Shown here one piece after another: positions 1 to 7,746 of a stretch of 25,622 nucleotides of DNA. Every line of letters begins with the position of its first letter. Position 1 is the first letter of the stretch. The position numbers were made by a program, and so were the translations under genes. The DNA comes from JARRKU01 sp050288425 (GTDB lineage: Bacteria; Desulfobacterota; Desulfobacteria; Desulfobacterales; Desulfosarcinaceae), in contig JBNKDU010000062.1 of assembly GCA_050288425.1 (NCBI GenBank), positions 1 to 25,622 of the forward strand, read 5' to 3'. Below the pieces are notes generated by a model. The model ran no database searches. It was given only the letters and a program-made list of their open reading frames with translations, and had not been told where the DNA came from.

Positions 1-1
1 C

Positions 2-448
2 GACTACGCTCCCGGGATCAAAGACGCCATGGTGGCCGATGCCTACAACCGGTTTTTCTCCCGCACCATGGCCAACTACGAGGCGGCCTGCGAGGGGCGC
101 GCGGTGGGCGCGGGCAGCGAGCCGGACACCGGCCTGGGCGAGAGCGATGCCGCCGGCGACACCCCGCCCCTGGAGCAGGCCGCCGCGATGATCTTCAGGA
201 TCGCCGGCGCCGTCGCTCCCGCCGTCATCCAGTGGGTGAAAGGCCAAAGCGCGGTCTCTGGCACCGGGGACGCCGGTCCGCCGCCGGACTGGCCATCCCC
301 CGGCAGCGATCTGAACCCGGACCGTTTGCTGGGACTGCTGCCGGCCGTCACCGGTATCGCGGGCCCCTTCATGAAAGATCTGTTCAATGCCGTCAAAAAG
401 GATTTCACTATGCTCGGTTCCCGCATGACCGGGGGGGCGCGCTCATGA
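2..448 (+). CDS. C-terminal part of an unrecognised protein (5' truncated by window edge)
   Basis: The reading frame is open from the first bases of the window, so the real start lies upstream; 148 residues are visible. An internal ATG at 29 is preceded by open codons and no clear ribosome site. The visible part has a charged, aromatic segment (DAYNRFFSRTMANYE), a low-complexity Gly/Asp/Pro linker, a hydrophobic or amphipathic stretch around residues 60-80, and a second short hydrophobic stretch near the end. I recognise no catalytic motif and give no function. Its TGA stop overlaps the ATG of the next gene (ATGA at 445-448), so it is translationally coupled to the epimerase and presumably belongs to the same pathway. 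A C-terminal tail of a larger oxidoreductase or synthase is possible, but nothing seen here proves it. Confidence 0.6.
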   Translation, partial: DYAPGIKDAMVADAYNRFFSRTMANYEAACEGRAVGAGSEPDTGLGESDAAGDTPPLEQAAAMIFRIAGAVAPAVIQWVKGQSAVSGTGDAGPPPDWPSPGSDLNPDRLLGLLPAVTGIAGPFMKDLFNAVKKDFTMLGSRMTGGARS

Positions 449-1497
449 AAGCCCTGGTTACCGGCGCCAACGGTTTCGTCGGCACCCATCTGGTGCACTG
501 CCTGCTTCGAAACGGATATCGCGTCAATGCCCTGGTACGCGAGAGCAGCGACCTGCGCAGTCTTCAGGGCCTCGACGTCCGCATCGTCATTGGCGATATC
601 TTCGATGTCCACTCCCTGATCATGGCCGCCAAAGGCTGTGCCGTCATATTTCATACGGCCGCATTTTACTCCTACGCGCGCCATTCGAAAGACGAATTGA
701 TGGACACGGCCAGGGAGGGCACGGTTCATGTGCTGGAGGCGGCCAGGGAGAGAAACATCCGGCGGGTGGTCCTGACCTCTTCGTCGGTCATCTTCGGTTC
801 CACCACCGAACCGGTGAGCATCGACGAATCGCAACGGGTTCCGGAACCCGAACCGCCGCCCTATACCGTCTCCAAGATCGAGCAGGAGAAGGTCGCCTTC
901 CAACTGGCCGAGAAGTTCGGCATCGAAATGGTGGCCGCCTGCCCCACGGTCTGCATGGGACCTCACGACTATCGCCTCAGCGAAAGCAATGCCATTATCG
1001 TCAATTATCTTCAAGATCCTTTAAAAGCGACCTGGCCCGGCGGGTGCAACATTGTTTCCGTGGAAGATGTCGCTCAAGGCCATCTGCTGATCGCGAAGAA
1101 GGGCAGGAATGGGTATCGCTATCTCATGGGGTCTGAAAATCTCAAGTGGTCGGCAATCCACGCCGCCATCTCGGAAATCTGCGGCCTGCCGGGCCCGCTG
1201 ATCACCGCCGGTCATACGGCCTGTTTTTTATCGGGAGCGTATCATGAGCTGATGAGTTTTTTTAACGGCAGGCGTCCCCCGGCGACGCGGGATCAGGCGA
1301 AAATGGTCGGCCGCTATTACTGGTACAACCAGAAGCGCATGATGGCGCTGGGATATGCACCCGTACCGGCCAGAACCGCGTTGGTCTCGGCCATCTCCTG
1401 GCTGGCGGGCACCGAACTTATATCCGCGTCCTTACGCAACAGCATGATGTTATCCGAAGAAGTACATAAACAGCGCCATGGAAGGAATATGCAATGA
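445..1497 (+). CDS. NAD-dependent epimerase/3beta-hydroxysteroid dehydrogenase-like reductase
   Basis: This is a 350-residue extended short-chain dehydrogenase. The N-terminal Rossmann motif is GANGFVG (residues 7-13), an acidic residue ends the DIFD segment (51-54), and the catalytic set is the TSSS serines (111-114) with YTVSK (Tyr140, Lys144). Such proteins oxidise or reduce a hydroxyl/keto group, or epimerise a sugar, using NAD(P). The sequence style resembles dihydroflavonol reductases, 3beta-HSD and the hopanoid-associated protein HpnA, but the substrate cannot be read from it. The start at 445 is chosen because the Rossmann motif begins at once and the ATG overlaps the upstream stop; the frame stays open further upstream, but that part is antisense-like and adds no domain. 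Its own stop overlaps the start of the SRPBCC gene (ATGA at 1494-1497), indicating coupling. The second half is divergent, so substrate specificity may be unusual. Confidence 0.88.
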   Translation: MKALVTGANGFVGTHLVHCLLRNGYRVNALVRESSDLRSLQGLDVRIVIGDIFDVHSLIMAAKGCAVIFHTAAFYSYARHSKDELMDTAREGTVHVLEAARERNIRRVVLTSSSVIFGSTTEPVSIDESQRVPEPEPPPYTVSKIEQEKVAFQLAEKFGIEMVAACPTVCMGPHDYRLSESNAIIVNYLQDPLKATWPGGCNIVSVEDVAQGHLLIAKKGRNGYRYLMGSENLKWSAIHAAISEICGLPGPLITAGHTACFLSGAYHELMSFFNGRRPPATRDQAKMVGRYYWYNQKRMMALGYAPVPARTALVSAISWLAGTELISASLRNSMMLSEEVHKQRHGRNMQ

Positions 1498-2039
1498 AGT
1501 TCAACGCGGTCAGTATGGTAAAACACCCTTTGGAGCTGGTCTGGAACCTGATGCGGGATGATCTGCCCATGCTTGCCGATCAGATAGAAGATATCGAACG
1601 CATTCGGGTCGAATCGGTCCGCCGGGACCACGATGTCCACCAGGTTGTCAATATCTGGGAGGCATCTGTGCAACTTCCCTTCAATGTCACAAAATATGTG
1701 GATGCCAACTTGTTTTCGTGGACGGACCACGCCGAGTGGTACGATGCGGAACGGGAATGCCGCTGGAAAATCGAACATCATTACTTTCGCGACAGTTTCA
1801 ACTGTTCAGGCGTAACCCAATTTCTATCGGCGATGGGTGGACGGGGGACCAGGATAACGTTCAGTGGCGATTTCGAGCTGAACAGGGAAAAAATACCAAA
1901 GATGCTGAGCATCCTGGAAGAACCGGCATTGAAAATGGTTGAGTCCATGCTGATAAAGTTGATTCCGAAAAACTTTCAGAAAATCGCCGCCGCAATAGAG
2001 AGCCATCTGAGCTCATCCGACAGCGGGATTGGTGAATAA
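1494..2039 (+). CDS. SRPBCC (START/polyketide cyclase-like) family protein
   Basis: The 181-residue protein has the pattern of the SRPBCC helix-grip fold: an N-terminal beta strand (FNAVSMVKHPLELVWNLMRD), alternating strands rich in aromatic residues in the middle (residues about 55-130), and a long C-terminal helix (about 133-175). Members bind hydrophobic ligands in a deep cavity and include polyketide cyclases/aromatases and lipid carriers. No catalytic residue can be assigned. It starts inside the stop of the preceding reductase and is followed after 61 bases by the radical SAM gene, so all three probably act on one greasy intermediate. Codon use is less GC-rich than in the genes downstream of 4300. 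Family assignment is from fold-like pattern and context rather than a diagnostic motif. Confidence 0.7.
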   Translation: MKFNAVSMVKHPLELVWNLMRDDLPMLADQIEDIERIRVESVRRDHDVHQVVNIWEASVQLPFNVTKYVDANLFSWTDHAEWYDAERECRWKIEHHYFRDSFNCSGVTQFLSAMGGRGTRITFSGDFELNREKIPKMLSILEEPALKMVESMLIKLIPKNFQKIAAAIESHLSSSDSGIGE

Positions 2040-2100
2040 ATAATGTCCGGAAAATTACAAGCCATCCGTTTTCATGACAGATGCTAAAAAGAGGAAAATC

Positions 2101-3531
2101 ATGGGCAAGAAACTGATTCTCGTAAATCCGGTAAATCCCGGTCGCACGGGCCTGAGCATAACTCCCGGTGGACGATTTCCGCCGCTTGGCCTCGGTGTCG
2201 TAGCGGCATTGACCCCCGGTGACTGGTGTATTCAAATACTCGATGAGAACTTCGAGACATTTCAATACGAAGAGGCCGACCTGGTGGGGATTAGCTCCTT
2301 CACTTCTCAAATCCTACGTGCTTATGAAATCGCAACCATCTATCGAGAGAAGGGCATACCGACCGTCATCGGAGGAATCCATGCCTCGATGCTTCCGGAA
2401 GAAGCCTTGAATTACGTGGATACGGTGGCAATCGGAGAGGCGGAAAGCACGTGGCCGAAAATCATCGAAGATTTCGAAAAAGGCAACCTCAAACGCATCT
2501 ACCGGGAAGACAGTTCGGCGGGAACCGAGATCAGCGGGGCACGGCACGACCTTTTTCACCCCAAGTATGTATTCGGTTCGATTCAGACCGCCCGGGGTTG
2601 CCCCATGGACTGTAATTTCTGCTCCGTTACAACGTTTAACGGGGGCAAATATCGTCAGCGAGACATTGAAGACGTTCTCGATGAACTCGAGACCATCCCG
2701 CAACCCTATGTCTATTTCGTGGATGACAATCTATATGGTCATGGGAAAAACGCCGATAAACGGGCAATTGCATTGTTTGAAGGAATCGTCGAGCGGGGCA
2801 TCCAAAAGCAGTGGCTCAGCCAATCTTCAATTAACTTTGCCGACTCGGAAGCTGTCGTTGCCGCCGCGGCCAGAAGCGGTTGCCGGATGATATTGATCGG
2901 CATAGAAGCAGAAAGTGACAGTGCGCTGAAAGATGCCGGGAAAAAACTGAATATAAAATTCCGTGACCAATACGAAACCGTGTTTCAACGCATTAACAGC
3001 GGTGGAATTGCTGTCCTGGGCAGCTTCATCTACGGCATGGAACATGATACCATCGAGAGTATGCGCAACCGCACCAGGTATATCTTCGATAATTGTATCG
3101 ACGCCATGCAGATATCGCTGATGACACCTTTGCCGGGTACACGTTTGTTTCGGCAGCTCCAGGAGCAAGGCCGTCTTTTGTACGCCGATTTTCCGAATGA
3201 CTGGCCTCGTTACGATATGACGGAAGTCGTGTTCAAACCACTGATGATGTCACCGGAGGAACTCTCGGAGGGATTTGCCGAGGCATGCATCACCCTCTAC
3301 AATCAAGCGGCCTTGGGTTACAAATATATCGGGACCGTACGCCATACGCGAAACCTCAAGACAGCGAGGTGGGCTTACAGCGCCAATATCAATTACCATA
3401 ATGCCGCGGTAGGATTGTTTCTGCAAAGAAATTGGCCGTTTCTCAGCAAGGTCGGCGAGCCCGTGCTGAGAGCAGTCCAAGGCATGATGGGAACATTGTC
3501 AAGATGGGCTGATAAGTCACGGCACTTTTAG
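2101..3531 (+). CDS. B12-binding-domain-type radical SAM enzyme
   Basis: The protein has 476 residues. Residues 1-135 form a cobalamin-binding-like Rossmann domain with typical class-B radical SAM features (PPLGLGVVAAL, then GGIHASMLPEE), but the base-off B12 ligand motif DxHxxG is absent. The radical SAM core follows, with Cys167-Pro-Met-Asp-Cys171-Asn-Phe-Cys174 binding the 4Fe-4S cluster that cleaves S-adenosylmethionine. The C-terminal 150 residues resemble the DUF4070-type tail of BchE/HpnJ/HpnP-like enzymes, which methylate or rearrange unactivated carbons of lipids, tetrapyrroles and other natural products. ATG 2101 is chosen because AGAGG sits 6 bases upstream; ATG 2074 in the same frame lacks a ribosome site. 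It is the last gene of the epimerase-SRPBCC unit. The gene looks lower in GC than its neighbours. Its substrate is unknown. Confidence 0.88.
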   Translation: MGKKLILVNPVNPGRTGLSITPGGRFPPLGLGVVAALTPGDWCIQILDENFETFQYEEADLVGISSFTSQILRAYEIATIYREKGIPTVIGGIHASMLPEEALNYVDTVAIGEAESTWPKIIEDFEKGNLKRIYREDSSAGTEISGARHDLFHPKYVFGSIQTARGCPMDCNFCSVTTFNGGKYRQRDIEDVLDELETIPQPYVYFVDDNLYGHGKNADKRAIALFEGIVERGIQKQWLSQSSINFADSEAVVAAAARSGCRMILIGIEAESDSALKDAGKKLNIKFRDQYETVFQRINSGGIAVLGSFIYGMEHDTIESMRNRTRYIFDNCIDAMQISLMTPLPGTRLFRQLQEQGRLLYADFPNDWPRYDMTEVVFKPLMMSPEELSEGFAEACITLYNQAALGYKYIGTVRHTRNLKTARWAYSANINYHNAAVGLFLQRNWPFLSKVGEPVLRAVQGMMGTLSRWADKSRHF

Positions 3532-3622
3532 ATGGACTGGAACAAGGGCTCGCGTAGAAATAACTTCCCCACTTCAGGCGCCGATTCATCCGGTCGTCCC
3601 GGGCATTGTGATATCGGTAAAA

Positions 3623-4129
3623 TTAACGGTCGCCGGTCAACTCGCCCAGGTCGATCTCGCCATTGGATGTGAAGGGGAATTTGCCCACACCACTTGTACT
3701 GCCGGCAACAAGGTGCCCGCTGATCTCATAGGAGATGGGTTCATTGGACGCGCCTTCATCAACGCCCCTGATGATCCGTCGGGCCACACCCACCATATCC
3801 AACATGGACGAGTAAACCATCACGGATACAACGCCGCTGTCGTAGGGGGGGATTTCTATCCGGGGATTGGCCACGCCTTCGGCCAACTGTCTTCCACCGA
3901 GCATCAATTGGCAGTCGAGTCCCTCGATGACCAGCGTCCGGTTGCTGCGGTTGAGGATGCGCAGGTCCACTTCGAAGGCGGTTTCAAAGCCTCGGATATC
4001 CTTGACGCGCATCGACGCCAGGCTGACGCGCGGCGGCTCGAGGCCGGCGCCCAACGTGGCGCATCCAGCCATCAGAAGGATGATCAGGGCAAGGACCCCG
4101 ATGGGCTGATTTTTTCTGAATTCAGGCAT
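3623..4129 (-). CDS. LEA14/WHy-domain lipoprotein
   Basis: The 168-residue protein carries a lipoprotein signal: basic start (MPEFRKNQ), hydrophobic stretch (IGVLALIILLMAG) and lipobox LMAG-Cys, so it is probably exported and lipid-anchored. The mature part (about residues 30-168) fits the water-stress/hypersensitive response (LEA14-like) domain: EPPRVSLASMRV, then a segment on divergent bonds 'LRILNRSNRTLVIEGLDCQL', then strands ending in PISYEISGHL. Its role is unknown; bacterial members are usually linked to stress or envelope functions. ATG 4129 is preferred because GGGAGGAG lies 6 bases upstream; an upstream in-frame start at 4159 would add ten residues ahead of the signal peptide. It faces the radical SAM gene tail to tail and diverges from the TetR gene. 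Confidence 0.82.
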   Translation of the reverse strand: MPEFRKNQPIGVLALIILLMAGCATLGAGLEPPRVSLASMRVKDIRGFETAFEVDLRILNRSNRTLVIEGLDCQLMLGGRQLAEGVANPRIEIPPYDSGVVSVMVYSSMLDMVGVARRIIRGVDEGASNEPISYEISGHLVAGSTSGVGKFPFTSNGEIDLGELTGDR

Positions 4130-4211
4130 GGGCGGCTCCTCCCGCTTGGGTGGCGTCAATTGCGGGAAGTTAAGCTCTGTCGCCGGGAATGTAAAGCCAA
4201 TGATGGAGGAC

Positions 4212-4234
4212 CCGGATCGGTTCTGCCGATCCGG
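4212..4234. other. Perfect 9-bp stem-loop in the divergent lipoprotein/TetR region
   Basis: CCGGATCGG (4212-4220) and CCGATCCGG (4226-4234) are exact reverse complements around the loop TTCTG. The site lies about 85 bases upstream of the lipoprotein start and would sit in its 5' leader if transcribed from further upstream. There is no T-run on either side, so a simple intrinsic terminator is unlikely; an operator or mRNA structure is possible. Confidence 0.5.
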
Positions 4235-4311
4235 CGAGAAAAAATATGGGTAAAAAGCGGGACGCCCATAAAATTTAAAATTCTTAATGTCGCAGGGTCT
4301 TAATTTTCCCC

Positions 4312-4340
4312 TTTACAAGTACGAACGGTCGTACTATTTT
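4312..4340 (+). promoter_or_regulatory. TetR gene promoter with operator in the -35/-10 spacer
   Basis: TTTACA (4312-4317) and TATTTT (4335-4340) are separated by exactly 17 bases. The spacer region is almost entirely an 18-base dyad, AGTACGAACGGTCGTACT (4318-4335), with 7-bp perfect arms AGTACGA/TCGTACT. Binding of a TetR dimer here would block RNA polymerase, so autoregulation is the simple reading. The -10 ends only 7 bases before the ATG at 4348, and no ribosome site fits between, so the transcript is probably leaderless. Confidence 0.75.
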
Positions 4341-4347
4341 AACGATT

Positions 4348-4929
4348 ATGACCAAGGGAAGCGATACCAGACAGATGATCCTCGAGGCGGGCCTCGATTT
4401 GGCCAGCCGGTTGGGGCTCGAGGCAGTGAGCATCGGCGCGCTGGCCAAGGCCGTGGGCATGTCCAAAAGCGGGCTCTTCGCCCATTTCCAGTCCAAGGAG
4501 AACCTGCAGAACGCCATCATGCACCTTGCCGGCGAGCGGTTTTCCAGCGAAGTGGTGGTGCCGGCCCTAGGGATCGCGGCCGGCATTTCCCGCATCCGGG
4601 CCCTGGTGGACAATTGGATCCGCTGGACCTCCCGGCTCACCGGCGGCTGCATCTTCGTCCAGGCCAGTAACGATCTCAAGGATCGTCCGGGCATCGTGCG
4701 CGATTATCTGATCAAGCAGCAGGAGGCCTGGATCGACAGCCTGCGGCGCATCGCCCGATCGGCGGTGCGGGTGGGGGATTTTCGCGAAGGCATCGATCTG
4801 GATCAATTCGCCTTCGAGTTCTATTCCCTGCTGCTCGGCTTCCATCTCTACCACACCCTTCTGGAGAATAGCGACATTCTCCAGCGTCAGCAGACGGCGC
4901 TGGATGCGCTGATCGAGCGGTTTCAGTAG
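4348..4929 (+). CDS. TetR/AcrR family transcriptional regulator
   Basis: The 193-residue protein starts with a classical TetR N-terminal helix-turn-helix domain (residues about 8-55: DTRQMILEAGLDLASRLG, then VSIGALAKAVGMSKSGLFAHF with KENL). The C-terminal ligand-binding/dimerisation half contains the GGCIF segment found in one common TetR C-terminal subfamily, followed by helices with DQFAFEFYSLLLGFHLYH. Such repressors release DNA on binding a small, often lipophilic effector. ATG 4348 puts the HTH at the expected distance from the N terminus; no Shine-Dalgarno is visible and the promoter position suggests a leaderless mRNA. It is followed after 74 bases by an alpha/beta hydrolase on the same strand, which is its likely target along with its own gene. 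Confidence 0.93.
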   Translation: MTKGSDTRQMILEAGLDLASRLGLEAVSIGALAKAVGMSKSGLFAHFQSKENLQNAIMHLAGERFSSEVVVPALGIAAGISRIRALVDNWIRWTSRLTGGCIFVQASNDLKDRPGIVRDYLIKQQEAWIDSLRRIARSAVRVGDFREGIDLDQFAFEFYSLLLGFHLYHTLLENSDILQRQQTALDALIERFQ

Positions 4930-5003
4930 CCGGATCACCGACCAATTCCCGAGGCGGGACGGCCGCAACACCCATCGCCTGCGGACACAGACGGAGGAGA
5001 AGG

Positions 5004-6050
5004 ATGAACGATTATTACATGAATTCGACCTCGGATGGCACGAACGTTCGTTTTATTAACTGGCGATGGGGCCTCATGAACGCGCTGTTGCGCTTTTGCT
5101 GGTTCTGGATGCCGCACCGCACCGCCGGGTTTGTCCGCAATCGCTTCATGGCCACCCGGTCGCCGGCGCTCACCGAAGAAGAGGCCGCCTGCCTGGACCG
5201 GGGACGGTCCTTCGAGGTCCGGGTTCATCATCGGCGGATCCGGGCCTGGAAATGGGGCAGCGGGCCGGGCATCCTGCTGGTCCACGGCTGGAACGGCCGC
5301 GGCGCCCAGTTTCATCGCTTTGTCGAGCCCGTCGTCCGGGCCGGGTATGCGGCCATCGCCATGGACGGTCCGGGGCATGGGCAGTCCGACGGAAGGACGA
5401 CCAGCTACTTCGAATTCAGCGACATGGTGCGCGCATTTCTATCTCCGGAACTGGGATTGAACATACGGGGAATCGTGGGCCACTCCTTCGGTGCCGCCGC
5501 CGTCATCAACGGCCTGGAAAAGGAAGGACTGGGTCTGAAAGCCGTGTGCATCGCCCCGGTGCTGCGGCTGCGGGAGTTGTTGCTGCGGACGTTCCGGCGT
5601 TTCGGCGTGCCTGCGGCCATCTACGACAGAATCATCGGCGATTTCGAAGCCCGGTTCGGCTACAGCCTGGCGGCGGACGATCCCCATAAGTTGATCGGCC
5701 GCCTGACGGCGCCGGTGCTGATCATCCACGACGAAGACGACCGCGCGGCCGCCTTCGATGACTCCGCCCACTGCGCCCGGGTCCTGGACCATGTCCGGTT
5801 GTTCGCCACCCGGGGCCTGGGCCACCTCCGCATCCTGGGCGACGATGCCGTCATCGCCGCGGCCCTGGCTTATTTCGGACCGGCGGGATCGGCACTGGCG
5901 CCGGTACGGGAGGAAAGGGCGGCCATGGCCCCCCGGCCCGCCGTCGTGGAACAATATGCCGCCGCCGACGAGGAGCGACGGTTGGGGCTCTACCTGATTC
6001 ATCGAAGCATGCGGGAGGCGTTCCTGCGGGTCGAACTGGATAGGTACTAG
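5004..6050 (+). CDS. Alpha/beta hydrolase
   Basis: The 348-residue protein has an alpha/beta hydrolase core: the oxyanion-side motif LLVHGWNGRG (91-100), the nucleophile elbow GHSFG with Ser161, an acid in HDEDD (probably Asp246) and His274 in GLGHLRIL, giving a full catalytic triad. The N-terminal 70 residues hold an amphipathic aromatic segment (NALLRFCWFWMPH) that could associate with membrane, and the C terminus has an extra 60-residue tail of unknown role. The substrate, an ester, thioester or lactone, cannot be stated. The start at 5004 has a strong GGAGGAG ribosome site. A copy of the TetR operator core lies in codons 13-16. The TAG stop overlaps the stop of the convergent acetolactate synthase gene in the sequence CTAG (6047-6050). 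Confidence 0.9.
   Translation: MNDYYMNSTSDGTNVRFINWRWGLMNALLRFCWFWMPHRTAGFVRNRFMATRSPALTEEEAACLDRGRSFEVRVHHRRIRAWKWGSGPGILLVHGWNGRGAQFHRFVEPVVRAGYAAIAMDGPGHGQSDGRTTSYFEFSDMVRAFLSPELGLNIRGIVGHSFGAAAVINGLEKEGLGLKAVCIAPVLRLRELLLRTFRRFGVPAAIYDRIIGDFEARFGYSLAADDPHKLIGRLTAPVLIIHDEDDRAAAFDDSAHCARVLDHVRLFATRGLGHLRILGDDAVIAAALAYFGPAGSALAPVREERAAMAPRPAVVEQYAAADEERRLGLYLIHRSMREAFLRVELDRY
5040..5051. promoter_or_regulatory. Second TetR-operator-like dyad inside the hydrolase gene
   Basis: ACGAACGTTCGT is a perfect 12-bp palindrome and matches 11 of 12 positions of the core of the dyad in the TetR promoter (ACGAACGGTCGT, 4321-4332). It falls in codons 13-16 of the hydrolase. A bound repressor could act as a roadblock for transcription coming from the TetR promoter. 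Confidence 0.5.
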
Positions 6051-7687
6051 ATCAATTTGCTGCGTTCCTTGATCTCCCGGTTGAGAATGCGGTCGTTGTC
6101 CGTGTAATCCACCGGGCAGTCGATCACCTGCACGCCGCCGGCCTGGTGGCACTCCTCCAGCAGCGGCCGCAATCGGCCGGCGCTCTCGAGACGATGGCCG
6201 CGGGCGCCGTAGCTCTCCGCGTAGCGCACGAAATCGGGATTGCCGAAGTCCAGCCCGAAGGTCTCGAAGCCCATGCCGGTCTGTTTCCATTTGATCATGC
6301 CGTAGGCATCGTCGCGCAGGATCAATACCACCAGGTCCATCTTCAGCCGCACCGCCGTCTCCAGTTCCTGTGAATTCATCATGAACCCGCCGTCGCCGCA
6401 GATGGCCATCACCCGGCGCTCCGGAAAGACCAGGCCGGCCGCCATGGCCGACGGCAGCCCGGCCCCCATGGATGCCAGGGCGTTGTCCAGCAGGACGGTA
6501 TTGGGCTGGTGCGCCTTGTAGTTGCGGGCGAACCAGATTTTATAGACCCCGTTGTCCAGGGCGATGATCCCGTCCGAAGGCATGGCCTTGCGGACATCCG
6601 CCACCAGCCGCGACGGGCAGATGGGAAAGGCGGGCGAGTCCGTGCATAGTCTGAGGTGATCCTCCACATGGGCCTTGATCTGCATGAAGCGGGAAAAATC
6701 CCAGGTGGGCTGGGGTTCGATGCCCTGCAGGATCTGCCATATGCTGTTGGCGATGTCTCCCACGACTTCCTGTTGGGGAAAGTAGACCGGATCCACCGTG
6801 GCCGGGGAGAAGTGCACGTGGATGACCGCAAAGCCGCCGGGGCGCATGAAAAAAGGCGGTTTTTCCACCACATCGTGGCCGGCGTTGATGATCAGGTCGG
6901 CGCTCTCGATGGCCCGGTGCAGGAAGTCGTCGGAAGAGAGGGCGGCGTTGCCCAGGAAGAGGGGATGGCGCTCGTCCACGACGCCTTTGCCCATCTGGGT
7001 GCTGAAGAAGGGGATGCCGGTGGCTTCGATGAAATGGCTCAGCGACTGGCTGGTGGATTTACGGTTGGCGCCGGCACCGATGAGCAGCAGGGGATGGCGG
7101 GCCTTCTCGATCATTTCGATGGCCCCGGCGATGGCTTTCCTCTCGGCCACGGCGCGCCGGGCGCGGCTGCGCGGCATCAGCGGCGTGGAGGTCTCTTCCA
7201 CGGCCACGTCTTCGGGGAACTCGAGGTGGGCGGCCCCCGGACGCTCCTCTTCGCTGATGCGGAAGGCTTCCCGCACCCGGGAAGGGATGTTGTCGCCGCT
7301 GGCGATCTGGTGGGTGTACTTGGTCAGCGGCTGCATCATCTGCACCACGTCCACGATCTGGAAGCGGCCCTGTTTGCTGCTCTTGATGGGCTTCTGCCCG
7401 GTGATCATCATCAGCGGCATGGCCCCGAGCTGGGCATAGGCGGCCGCGGTCACCAGGTTGGTGGCGCCGGGCCCCAGGGTGGAGAGGCAGACGCCGGCCT
7501 TGCCCGTGAGGCGGCCGTAGGTGGCGGCCATGAACCCGGCGGCCTGTTCGTGGCGGGTCAGGATCAGCCGGATGGTGGAAGAACGCAGCGATTCCAGCAA
7601 GTCGAGGTTTTCTTCTCCGGGGATGCCGAAGATATACTCCACGCCTTCGGCTTCCAGGGCTTTGACAAACAGGTCGGATGCTTTCAT
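6047..7687 (-). CDS. Acetolactate synthase-like thiamine-diphosphate enzyme (AlsS type)
   Basis: The 546-residue protein has the three domains of acetohydroxyacid synthase-type enzymes: N-terminal pyrimidine-binding domain with catalytic Glu47 (TRHEQAAGF) and the STLGPGATNL segment; a central domain; and a C-terminal diphosphate-binding domain with GDGGFMMN (from residue 431) and ELETAVRLK. The metal-ligand position that is Asn in biosynthetic enzymes is Asp (RDDAYGM), as in catabolic AlsS. These enzymes condense two pyruvates, or pyruvate with 2-oxobutyrate, to acetolactate or acetohydroxybutyrate for valine, leucine and isoleucine synthesis or acetoin formation. Close resemblance to AlsS extends to the end (FVRYAESYGARG, VIDCPVDYTDN). 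No IlvN-like partner follows; instead a double-ACT gene lies 59 bases upstream in the same direction. The ribosome site AGAGGT precedes the ATG. Other decarboxylase-family activities cannot be ruled out. Confidence 0.88.
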   Translation of the reverse strand: MKASDLFVKALEAEGVEYIFGIPGEENLDLLESLRSSTIRLILTRHEQAAGFMAATYGRLTGKAGVCLSTLGPGATNLVTAAAYAQLGAMPLMMITGQKPIKSSKQGRFQIVDVVQMMQPLTKYTHQIASGDNIPSRVREAFRISEEERPGAAHLEFPEDVAVEETSTPLMPRSRARRAVAERKAIAGAIEMIEKARHPLLLIGAGANRKSTSQSLSHFIEATGIPFFSTQMGKGVVDERHPLFLGNAALSSDDFLHRAIESADLIINAGHDVVEKPPFFMRPGGFAVIHVHFSPATVDPVYFPQQEVVGDIANSIWQILQGIEPQPTWDFSRFMQIKAHVEDHLRLCTDSPAFPICPSRLVADVRKAMPSDGIIALDNGVYKIWFARNYKAHQPNTVLLDNALASMGAGLPSAMAAGLVFPERRVMAICGDGGFMMNSQELETAVRLKMDLVVLILRDDAYGMIKWKQTGMGFETFGLDFGNPDFVRYAESYGARGHRLESAGRLRPLLEECHQAGGVQVIDCPVDYTDNDRILNREIKERSKLI

Positions 7688-7746
7688 GAAGGTACCTCTG
7701 GTTGGACGTAAGGATTGATGTCGCCGCAGGCGGCGCCCGAAGAAAG

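Noticed and set aside
232..444. Upstream extension of the epimerase reading frame
   Set aside because: It overlaps the preceding gene in another frame and lies ahead of the Rossmann motif, which must be near the N terminus; ATG 445 with ATGA overlap is far better.
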